Source of the DNA: Succinimonas sp045124755
GTDB lineage: Bacteria > Pseudomonadota > Gammaproteobacteria > Enterobacterales > Succinivibrionaceae
NCBI RefSeq assembly: GCF_045124755.1
Contig: NZ_JBGVMK010000048.1
DNA length: 27,272 bases
Direction: 5' to 3' (one strand)
Positions 15,522 through 23,700 of this stretch are shown here, piece by piece; the first letter of the stretch is position 1; the number at the start of each line of letters is the position of its first letter. A program made the translations under genes and the position numbers. The notes beneath the pieces were generated by a model, which saw only the letters and a program-made list of their open reading frames with translations, was not told the origin of the DNA and ran no database searches.

Positions 15522-15707
15522 AATGGTTCTCCGTTAAGATTTGCTTCATTGTAATTATGCCAGATCTTTCATTTCCGGAAGTCCGGCTCAGATCCCGGAT
15601 CTGGCTTTTCGGGATCATGGCGCGTTCTGGCTTTTTTGCCGCTAATCGGCGCTCCTGTTTTGCCGGAACAGGTTTCTGAAAATTGCGCTGTCCCCGGGCT
15701 TATGGCA

Positions 15708-15764
15708 TTACCTGATCGCAAGGCACAGGATACCAAGCGCTATGATGAGAATGATGGCAGTCAT
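15708..15764 (-). CDS. 18-residue hydrophobic micropeptide
   Basis: A minus-strand ATG at 15764 encodes MTAIILIIALGILCLAIR and a TAA stop. It is preceded by a strong AAGGAG (complement of 15771-15776) six bases upstream. The peptide is almost wholly hydrophobic and would span a membrane once. Its size and composition recall small membrane proteins such as Ibs-type toxins or subunit-like peptides, but there is no sequence match I can vouch for. It lies between the membrane-protein array and the CARF gene on the same strand. It could also be a leader peptide. The strong ribosome site is the main support. Confidence 0.45.
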   Translation of the reverse strand: MTAIILIIALGILCLAIR

Positions 15765-15890
15765 ATGTCTCTCCTTATTTTTGCGCTAAACAGCGTCATT
15801 TTCCTATGACAGGGTGTCAATCCCGGGAACCGCAGGATGGTATCCGGGATTTTCGCTGCGGCCTTCGGACTTACCTGTTCCGAGTGAACG

Positions 15891-16343
15891 TTATAGGTCG
15901 TGGAAGTATCCTCCAAAGGGCAGCAGGCTTTTCACGGAAGACGTCAAACTGAGGACATCTATCAGGGGAGGGAATTCCATATGGATGATTTCACCTAATT
16001 CGATTTCCGGTTTCGAGAACCAGTAAGGTCCTAACAGAACCCTTGATTCGATTTCCGGTTCCGAGATCCCGAAAAGTCCAAACAGCTTGTACTGAGAATA
16101 GACCGTGGTTTCTCTTCTCTGGATAACCTCAGACACTGACCAGCTGGAATCCACGGACCATTCCACTCTCTGGACGCTGTATGCGGCGAGCACGAAGGCC
16201 CCGATGATGCAGTTTGCAAAAATCATGGGGATAGTCTCGCTGACACTGACGAAAATGAGTAACAGCTTCCACATCAGAAAATAACAGAATACTCCGCCGA
16301 TAACGCTCAAAACGGTTTTTCTCAGATCAACGTGCAGTTCCAT
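15891..16343 (-). CDS. Two-TM membrane protein, array copy 1
   Basis: The preferred start (complement of 16341-16343) gives 150 residues beginning MELHVDLRKTVLSVIGG. AAGGAT lies six bases upstream. Two adjacent hydrophobic segments (about 8-32 and 38-58) form a helical hairpin. A soluble C-terminal half follows, with YKLFGLFGISEPEIESR and a conserved end KSLLPFGGY. It is ten residues longer than its three paralogues because of a short internal duplication around the segment SKPEIE. The frame is also open to an ATG at 16436 (31 more residues, MTKNFTLVLQAHNDIQ...), which lacks a ribosome site. A PH-like fold in the C-terminal half is possible but unproven. Function unknown. Confidence 0.7.
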   Translation of the reverse strand: MELHVDLRKTVLSVIGGVFCYFLMWKLLLIFVSVSETIPMIFANCIIGAFVLAAYSVQRVEWSVDSSWSVSEVIQRRETTVYSQYKLFGLFGISEPEIESRVLLGPYWFSKPEIELGEIIHMEFPPLIDVLSLTSSVKSLLPFGGYFHDL

Positions 16344-16524
16344 AGCGAGATCCTTATAAGTTCTCTCCGGGCCAGATTGTTCCGGTTTCTGAATATCATT
16401 ATGCGCCTGAAGAACCAGGGTAAAATTTTTGGTCATGGCTGAAAAAATAACCAGGACAGGAGAACAGGGCGTCATCCCGGGATCCGCAGGCCGGTCTCCG
16501 GGATTTTCGCTGCGGCCTCCGGAC

Positions 16525-16947
16525 TCACATGTTTCGAGTGAACGTGTCAGGGAGGTATCCTCCAAAGGGCAGCAGGCTTTTCAGGAAAGACGCCAAATTG
16601 AGAACCTTTCTCAGGGGGAAATTATCCGGATAGAAGATTTTCCTTGATACGATTTCCGGTTCCGAGATCCCGAAAAGTCCGAACAGCTTGTACTGAGCAT
16701 AGAAAGTGCCTTCGCTTCTCATGATAAAGCCAAATACCGACCAGCTGGAATAATATACAGGCCATTCCACTCTCTGGACGCCGTATGCGGCGAGCACGAA
16801 GGCCCCGATGATGCAGTTTGCAAGAATCATGGGGATAGTCTCGCTGATATTGACGAAAAGGAGTAACAGCTTCCACATCAGAAAATAACAGAATACTCCG
16901 CCGATAACGCTCAAAACGGTTGTTCTCAAATCAAAGTGCAGTTCCAT
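16525..16947 (-). CDS. Two-TM membrane protein, array copy 2
   Basis: This 140-residue paralogue begins MELHFDLRTTVLSVIGG after AAGGAG with a 6-base gap. It has the same double hydrophobic segment, then QYKLFGLFGISEPEIVSRKI and KSLLPFGGYLPDTFTRNM. The upstream region homologous to the N-terminal extension of copy 1 carries an in-frame TAG 15 bases before the start, so translation must begin here. That supports the same start choice in the other copies. Confidence 0.75.
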   Translation of the reverse strand: MELHFDLRTTVLSVIGGVFCYFLMWKLLLLFVNISETIPMILANCIIGAFVLAAYGVQRVEWPVYYSSWSVFGFIMRSEGTFYAQYKLFGLFGISEPEIVSRKIFYPDNFPLRKVLNLASFLKSLLPFGGYLPDTFTRNM

Positions 16948-17143
16948 AGCAAGCTCCTTCTAAGTTCTGTCCGAGGCAAAATGTTCCGGTTTCCGAGTTT
17001 TATTATGCGCCTGAAGAACCAGGGCAAAATTTTTGGTCATGCCGAAAAATGAACCAGGAGCAGGAGCTCAGGGCGTCATTCCGGGAACCTAAGAACGGTC
17101 TCCGGGATTTTCGCTGCGGCTTCCTGGTTCGCCTGTTCCTGGT

Positions 17144-17566
17144 TCACCTGTCCTTCTTGAACGTTATATCAGGAAGGTATCCTCCAAATGGCAGCATGCT
17201 TTTCATGGAAAACACCAAATTGAGAAATTCTCTCACGGGGAAATTTTCCAAATAGACGATGTTCCTTGATGCGATTTCCGGTTCCGAGATCCCGTAAATT
17301 CCGAACAGCTTGTACTGATAATAGACCGTGGTTTCGCTTCTCAGGATAATGCCAAATATCGACCAGCTGGAATCCACGGACCATTCCACTCTCTGGATGC
17401 CGTATGCGGCAAGCAAGAAGGCCCCGATGATGCAGCTTATAAGAATCATGAGGAAAGACTCGCTGACGCTGAAGAAAAGGAATAAGAGCTTCCATATCAG
17501 AAGATAGCAGAATACTCCGCCGATAACGCTTAAAACGGTTGTTCTCAAATCAACGTGCAGTTCCAT
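17144..17566 (-). CDS. Two-TM membrane protein, array copy 3
   Basis: This 140-residue paralogue starts at the ATG complementary to 17564-17566, six bases after AAGGAG. It has the TM hairpin (TVLSVIGGVFCYLLIWKLLF and the following ILISCIIGAFLLAAYGIQRV), then YKLFGIYGISEPEIASRNIV and KSMLPFGGYLPDITFKKDR. The frame is open upstream to 17659 and encodes the same kind of extension as in copy 1, without a ribosome site. Confidence 0.75.
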   Translation of the reverse strand: MELHVDLRTTVLSVIGGVFCYLLIWKLLFLFFSVSESFLMILISCIIGAFLLAAYGIQRVEWSVDSSWSIFGIILRSETTVYYQYKLFGIYGISEPEIASRNIVYLENFPVREFLNLVFSMKSMLPFGGYLPDITFKKDR

Positions 17567-17764
17567 AGCGAGCTCCTTATAAGTTCTCTCCGGGTCAAAA
17601 TGTTCCGGTTTCTGAATATCATTATGCGCCGAAAGATCCATGGAGAAATTCTGGGTCATGGCTGAAAAATGAACCAAAAAGCAGGAGCTCAGGGCGTCAT
17701 CCCGGGAACCTAAGGACGGTCTCCTGGATTTTCGCTGCGGCTTCCTGGTTCGCCTGTTCCGGGT

Positions 17765-18187
17765 TCACCTGTCCCGCTTGAACGTTGCGGGAGGGAGCAT
17801 TCCTCCAAAGGGCAGCATGCTTTTTAAGGAATACGCCACCCTGGCAACCTCTTTCAGGGTAACATTTTTAAAATAGAAAACCTCGGTCGATTCGATTTGC
17901 GGTTTTGAAATTCCGTATACTCCGAACAGCTTGTACTGAGAATAGACTGTTGTGGTGGTTTTAAAGGCAATGCCAAACAGCGACCAGCTGGAATCTTCAG
18001 ACCATTCCACTCTCTGGACGCCGTATGCGGCGAGAACGAAGGCCCCGATGATGCAGCTTACAAGAATCATGAGAAAAGCCTCGCTGACACCGAATAAAAT
18101 GAACATCAGCTTCCACAGCAGAAGATAACAGAAAATTCCGCCGGTTACGCTTAAAACGGTTTTTATCAAATCAACGTGCAGTTTCAT
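17765..18187 (-). CDS. Two-TM membrane protein, array copy 4 (first in transcription order)
   Basis: This 140-residue member begins MKLHVDLIKTVLSVTGG after AAGGAG. It is the most diverged copy (YKLFGVYGISKPQIESTEVF, KSMLPFGGMLPPATFKRDR) but keeps the same TM hairpin and C-terminal motif. The upstream homologous region is out of frame by one base, so no N-terminal extension is possible. Starts of the four copies are spaced 604, 619 and 621 bp apart. Confidence 0.75.
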   Translation of the reverse strand: MKLHVDLIKTVLSVTGGIFCYLLLWKLMFILFGVSEAFLMILVSCIIGAFVLAAYGVQRVEWSEDSSWSLFGIAFKTTTTVYSQYKLFGVYGISKPQIESTEVFYFKNVTLKEVARVAYSLKSMLPFGGMLPPATFKRDR

Positions 18188-18313
18188 AGCGAGCTCCTTC
18201 TAAGTTCTGTCCGGGGGCAAAATGTTCCGGTTTCTGAATGTCATTATGCGCTGAAAAAAACATGGCGAAATTTTGGGTCATGGCCGAAAAATAACCAGGA
18301 GCAGGAGAATCTC

Positions 18314-18409
18314 ATGAATGCAGAAGATCCCGTTACCAGAGATGAATATGCTGTTTCCCTTTTCAAGTACTGTTTTCTGACAGTCCGGGAAGTCATTCTG
18401 ACACCCTGA
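18314..18409 (+). CDS. Possible 31-residue small protein
   Basis: An ATG at 18314 follows AGGAG (18303-18307) by six bases and encodes MNAEDPVTRDEYAVSLFKYC and eleven more residues before TGA. The ribosome site falls in sequence shared with the intergenic parts of the membrane-protein array, where other copies have no ORF. It may therefore be fortuitous. No family recognised. Confidence 0.25.
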   Translation: MNAEDPVTRDEYAVSLFKYCFLTVREVILTP

Positions 18410-18561
18410 GAATTTTCTTTGACATCCTGGGAAGAGGATTTAAGAGGTCAGGGAAGTTCTCAGCATGCTGGCAGTCTCGGCGGGGATCGCCACCCGCATT
18501 TCCCCAATCAAAGTATGAACTAAAATGAACACTCCCGCGGGGCGGCGTTTTGCCCATGCCG

Positions 18562-18637
18562 GAGGTGTATCCGTTAAGCTGCCGTATATACCCATCCGCC
18601 TGTTCAGGCCTCAGGAGGCTGCCATACACCTCAGTTT
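18562..18637 (+). other. Structured element ending in a terminator-like hairpin
   Basis: GAGGTGTAT (18562-18570) is perfectly complementary to ATACACCTC (18624-18632), and AGTTTTTG follows. The 53-base interior can form further stems (CAGGCCTCAGGAGGC). This could be the 3' end of an unannotated RNA or a leader structure. No gene is visible from 18410 to 18560. Confidence 0.35.
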
Positions 18638-18685
18638 TTGCAGTGCGGGGCAGTTTCCGGGGTAAAGGGGCGGAGCCCCTTTAAT
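18638..18685. repeat. Hairpin repeat module, copy 2 (first copy 8110-8160)
   Basis: This copy reads TGCAGTGCGGGGCAGTTTC followed by the stem TAAAGGGGC (18663-18671), loop GGA and GCCCCTTTA (18675-18683). It is the same element as at 8110-8160. The group II intron begins at 18688, four bases past the stem. Confidence 0.75.
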
Positions 18686-18687
18686 CA

Positions 18688-20595
18688 GTGTGCTCGGCAT
18701 GTTCTATATCTATAGGGTGAAAGTCCCGAACACGACCGCTGGTGGTAAGTGTTAGCGAATTGCAAGGTGGTTACAGTAATGTAATAGCTGAAAGAAGCAA
18801 TAGTGAAATCCCGAACTGACGTACAGAAATCACTTTAGGCAGGCAGAGTGGATAAGAGTCCTGATTAACTTGAAGTCCGATAGCCAGACGGAAACTCTGA
18901 ATGTAAAGGTGGCAGTGGTGGGAGGAAAGATGTAGGGCTTACCCGAGGAGATCCTGTCAGCTCAGCAATGAGTAGTAACAACGAATGGCAGGAAGTCAGC
19001 AGAGGCCGTAGTAGCGAGGAGTATGCGTGAAGGGCCGAACAAAACGAGTGTGAAAATTTAAGGAACGCAGCCAGAGTCCAGAAAACAAGGCATAAGACAT
19101 AAGCGACGGCCGACCTGCAGGGAAAGATAGCACGGAATGTGAAGGATACCTCAGGGGTGAGATGATGACGGTGAGCGATATAGAGATATGAGTAGCATAA
19201 ACTTCAAACCGATAACTCTTGAGAGAATACTCGAAAGGAAGAACCTTGTGGAAGCACTTAAGAAGGTGGTCAGCAACAAAGGCGGCGCCGGCGTTGATGG
19301 CATGGAAACCCTTCAGTTAAGGTGTTACATATTGGAACATCCGAATGAAATCTCGGAAGCGGTGAGAAACGGGACTTACACCCCGAAACCTATCAAAAGG
19401 GTATACATACCTAAGGAGAACGGAGATAAGCGACCTCTGGGCATACCAACTGTTATCGATCGTTTTGTGCAGCAAGCGGTGGCTCTAGTGCTGTCCGAAG
19501 AGTATGAAAAGATCTTCTCAGATAACAGTTTCGGTTTCCGGCCCGGAAGGGGGTGCAGGGATGCGATGGCTCGTGCCATGACATACCTGAACAGCGGTCT
19601 GGAATGGGTTATAGACCTTGATTTGAGCAAGTTCTTTGATACCGTAAACCATAGCAAACTGCTTCAGATTTTATCCGACAGGATAAAGGACGGGCGGGTA
19701 ATCTCTCTTATACATCGTTTTCTAAAAGCCCCTATCTCGGAAGAGGGAAAAGTAGGCAATAAGGTCACCATAGGAACACCTCAGGGCGGGTCATCAGTCC
19801 CGTGCTTGCCAACGTTCTCTTGAATGAGCTGGATCATCTGCTGGATTCGAGAGGAATTAAATTTGTTCGCTATGCCGATGACATGGTAATCATGTGCGGA
19901 AGCCAGAAAGCAGCAGAGAGAATTCTTCAAAATGTAACGGAATTTATAGAGAATAAGCTATTCTTGAAAGTTAATAAGGACAAAACCAAAATAGTCAGGG
20001 CCAGTGAGGAATCACAGTTCTTAGGTTTTGCTTTCACTCAGCGTGTGAGCCAGAAACTAAAGGACGCCTATCCGGGTACACGTTACTTCCCAACGGTTCA
20101 TAAGAAGAAGCGTGTGAAGTTTGCAAACTCCGTCAAAGAAATCCTCGATAGAAGGGCAAAAGGTGGTATAGCCACGGTCAAGCGTAAGCTGGAAATGAAG
20201 ATACGCGGATGGAGTAATTATTTCTACGGGGCTGTTCCAGACTCGTGGATGAAAGAAACGGATGCGTGGATCAGAAGGCGTGTCAGACAACTTCTCTGGA
20301 AGCAGTGGAAGAAGCCGGGCAAAAGGCTTGAAGAGTTCAGGAAAAGGGCGAAGCGAGTTCCTTTAAAATCCGAATATGCGTATTCCTCTAACAGATACTG
20401 GACTATGTCCATGACTCCTGTGATTCACAGAATTCTTAGTAATAAGCGTCTGCTGAGTGAGGGATGGGCTACTTTGGAACAGTTTGCGTGGAAGGGCTGA
20501 TATATTTACTTCTGCGTTTATCGTTTTGAACCGCCGAATGCGGATCCGCACGTTCGGTGGTGTGGGAGGGGTGAGTTAGGCTCCCCCTACCCGAT
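18688..20595 (+). mobile_element. Group II intron, probably bacterial class C
   Basis: The 5' end reads GTGTGCTCGG, fitting the GUGYG rule. Near the 3' end, CCGCCGAATGCGGATCCGCA and CGTTCGGTGGTG form domain V. Domain VI follows (GTGGGAGGGGTGAG...CTCCCCCTACCCGAT) with the boundary at about 20595. The interior encodes a reverse transcriptase/maturase without an HNH endonuclease domain. The short endonuclease-less protein and insertion just after a terminator-like hairpin are both typical of class C introns. Total length is about 1.9 kb. Boundaries are inferred from consensus ends and are good to a few bases. Confidence 0.85.
19188..20500 (+). pseudogene. ltrA: Group II intron reverse transcriptase/maturase, frameshifted
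   Basis: The first frame (19188-19823) covers RT motifs through IGTPQGG; the second frame (to 20500) resumes with ISPVLANVLLNELDHLLDSR, the catalytic RYADD, and the maturase domain (WSNYFYGAVPDSWMKETDAWIRRRVRQLLWKQWKK in shorter pieces). At about 19790-19792 GGCGGG is followed by TC and then ATC AGT CCC, so one base is missing from the codon after GTPQGG. Joined, the protein would be about 437 residues, the usual size for endonuclease-less class C enzymes. All key RT residues seem present, so this is either a recent inactivating deletion, a sequencing error or, less likely, a programmed shift. Confidence 0.85.
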
Positions 20596-20651
20596 TTGTT
20601 CTGTCTTGTGCTTTGTGGGATCAGCTATTTTTTTGCAGCATAACCCTTCAG

Positions 20652-20687
20652 AAAAGGCCGGGAACTCCGGTTTTCGGAGTCCCGGCC
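20652..20687 (-). terminator. Intrinsic terminator of the S8 protease gene
   Basis: GGCCGGGAACTCCG pairs with CGGAGTCCCGGCC around a GTTTT loop with one bulged A, a very stable stem (20656-20687). On the minus strand four U residues follow. It is 30 bp past the protease stop. Confidence 0.8.
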
Positions 20688-20716
20688 CGGGACAATACGC
20701 TCTTGCCGTTTGGCAA

Positions 20717-23700
20717 TCATTCCTCAAGAGGATAGACGTTAAGCCGGATCCGGCCCTTCAGCGTATCCGTATCAATAGCCTCAGGAGAGCGGATGAGGAG
20801 GGTGTAGCGCGCCTGCTCATCATTTTCGGAGATTTCGTCCAGGTAGGAGGCCTGAGTTGTAAAGCTCATGACAGGGTCGTAGACTCTTTCAATAAACTCA
20901 TAACGCTGCTTGATAATGCTCTTCCTGCTCTCGTCCCCGTTTACCAGAAGCTCCATCTGAGTCAGGGAGGCGGTTCTCATGGCCTGAATGCGCTGTTCCG
21001 CGGTCTGATTGTAGGAATTCCCGAACTTTTCACCGGAAACTGACAGCTTATAGGTGTCCAGGTCAAGATAGGTGTTTTCGATCTGGGCCTTGCCCAGGTA
21101 AGGATTGCCGTCCTCGTCTGTGAGATCCGTAAACGTGCAGATATAGACGAACTCGGATGCCGTGGTAAGAGAGGTATCCGGCATGCAGTAGTTCGCGGAG
21201 GTGGTCAGGGTGACGGGATCCTCGGATCTTCTGGCGCAGTCCGCATCTTCGCTGCAGTTCGCCGCCAGATCCGTGGCCGCAGCGGCATCAATCTGGCCGA
21301 AGCCGAAGATGGTGCTGTAATAGAGCCCGGTCCTGCTGCTGTTTCGGGTGGGGATCCAGCCCTTGTGAATCACATAGGAATCTCCGGAAACATCGCTGTC
21401 CTGCATGGCGCTGTCGGACTTATAGTTTACGGAGGTTTTTGCCAGAATGTACTTCACCTGATTAACCGTGAGATTCCGGCCGCCTGCCTCGAGAATGAGG
21501 GCGGTAACGCCGGTGGCAGCCGGAGCCGCGATGGAGGTGCCTGCCAGATAAACGTAATTGCAGGTGCCGCTGTCGACAATCTGGCTTTCCATGTTGTAGG
21601 AGCAGCCTTCAACATCGGTGGTCAGAGCGCCGGTGCGGGCGGAGATCCAGAGATTGGTGCCGCCGCTGGAATATGAGGCGTGAGTGCCGTCATGCTCCAC
21701 GGCTCCTACCATAATGGATCCCGGAGCTTTTGTCTGATAATCGGTCTGGGCAAATACGCAGTTTACTCCGAGTTCCACGCAGACCCCGGTGCCGATATCG
21801 GTGACAGGCGTGGCGGTAAAGCTGTTTCCGGCCGCTTTGACAATGGGGATATGGTTTTCAGTAAGGGCGTCCACAAGATCCGTGTTGCCCAGCAGGAGCG
21901 CGGGAGTGGCGGAGCCGAAGCTCTCGTTAACGACATCGGCCTTTCCGATAATGCTGTTCTCATAGTAATATTCGGCGCGATTGGCATTGGTAAGACCGTA
22001 CATCCTGGCGTTATATGCCACGCCTCTGCTGCCGACGCCGTTAAAGGCCGTGGCGGCAATCACCCCGGCTACCGGAGTGCCGTGAATTTGGGTTCCTGAG
22101 GCGGCGGTAACCATCAGATCCTCGGGATCATGTGACTGCCGATCCACACTGTAGCAAAGCTCGGGAAGGAAATTATCCCTTAAATCTTCATGTCCGGTCT
22201 GGAATTCGGAATCGATTATGGCAACGGTAACTCCCTGTCCGGTGTATCCCTTCTGCCAGGCCGGCACCGCGTTAAGATCCTCTCCCGCTTTGGATCCGAT
22301 AAAGCGGCCGGCGTTTCTGAGGTGATCCTGCTGGTCGAAAAGAGGATCCTGAACCAGATCGAAGGTTTTGGTATATACCTTGCCGTTGACGGAAAAGACG
22401 ACGGATTCGCTGTAATCCCGCCAGCTCTTATTGTTAAGCTGCGCATAGGGCACGTAGTACCGGTAGGTTCCGTCGCTGTACACTCTGACAGAGCCGTATT
22501 TAACCCCGATAATCTCCACCGGAGATTCGGCATGGGGCGTAAATGAGAAATACTCCTCCCTGCCGCCGGCCACATCCGCCTTGCCGTCCAGATCGCTGAG
22601 AATGGCGGTATCATCGTTCTGGACATAATTGAAATTCAGATTGTGGTTGGTTATTTCCACATAGGTCGGTTCCGGAGCGGGAGGTTCTTCATTGTTCCCG
22701 GAATCATCGTCCCCGGTGTTCCCGGAATCATCATCGCCGGTATTTCCGGAATCATCGTCCCCGGTGTTTCCGGAATCGTCATCCCCGCTATTTCCGGAAT
22801 CATCGTTCCCGGTGTTTCCGGAATCGTCGTCGCCGGTGTTTCCGGAGTCATCGTTGCCGGTGTTTCCTGAGTCATCATCACCGGTATTCCCGGAGTCATC
22901 GTTGCCGGTGTTTCCTGAGTCATCATCGCCGGTATTTCCGGAATCATCGTTCCCGGTGTTTCCGGAATCGTCGTCGCCGGTGTTTTCGGAGTCATTATCG
23001 TCAGTGTTTCCGGAATCGTCATCGCTGGTTTTTCCGGAATCGTCATCCCCGGTGTTCCCGGAATCGTCATCCCCGGTGTTTCCGGAATCATCATCCCCGC
23101 TATTTCCGGAGTCATCGTCGTCAGTCTTTCCGGAATCATCGTCATCGGTCTTGCCCGAGTCATCGTCAGTCTTTCCGGAATCATCGTCATCAGTTTTTCC
23201 TGAATCGTCATCCTGCAGCTCGGGAATGTTCCGGAGGTAACCGGTGATCACCGCGGCAATTTCATCCCTGCTTTTGTTTATCAGGCCGTCTTCGGAAATA
23301 TCCGCTATTACCCGGTAATAGACATAATTTGCCAGGGCTTTGTTATCGGCAAGGGAAGTCGCGAGTTCTGATACGTCGCTGATGCTCAGACCGAGCTTTC
23401 GGAGATCCTGATCCGTTTCCGGAAGGACTCCCTTTCTGGCCAGGAGTTCTCCGGCAATAAGGGTCTTGAAATCGGCGGAGTCGGTGCAGTCTTTGTTGTA
23501 CCCGGCATCCAGAGACACCAGACTTTTTAGGCCTCCGGCCAGTTCCGCCGCAGATCCCATCCGATCTAGGTAGCTTTCTTCTGTTTCACTGTCACTGTCG
23601 TCTCCTGCGGTGATATCTGCTAGGGTGCTGAAGGGGGAGATGATAAAGGTGGTGCCGTTCGGAGTCTGCCGGTTAACATAAACATTACGGGACATGGTGA

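Larger units (their letters stand above)
15822..18281 (-). repeat. Four-copy tandem gene duplication, unit about 610 bp
   Basis: Each unit comprises a gene of 423-453 bp plus an intergenic segment of about 200 bp that is itself conserved. Downstream of each gene lies a block such as CCGGGATTTTCGCTGCGG, seen at about 15847, 16499 and 17101 and, with a change, near 17721. Upstream lies a 93-94 bp block preceding the ribosome site. The array is therefore a true tandem segmental duplication with later divergence, including a 30-bp insertion in copy 1. Confidence 0.85.

Noticed and set aside
15847..17735. Pairing of the sRNA segment AATCCCG with the CCGGGATT blocks in the membrane-protein array
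   Set aside because: The array genes are on the minus strand, so their mRNA carries the same sense as the sRNA, not its complement.
22692..23240. Plus-strand FPESSSPV repeat protein
   Set aside because: It is the antisense shadow of the Asp-Ser-Gly repeats in the S8 protease, whose catalytic domain fixes the true strand.
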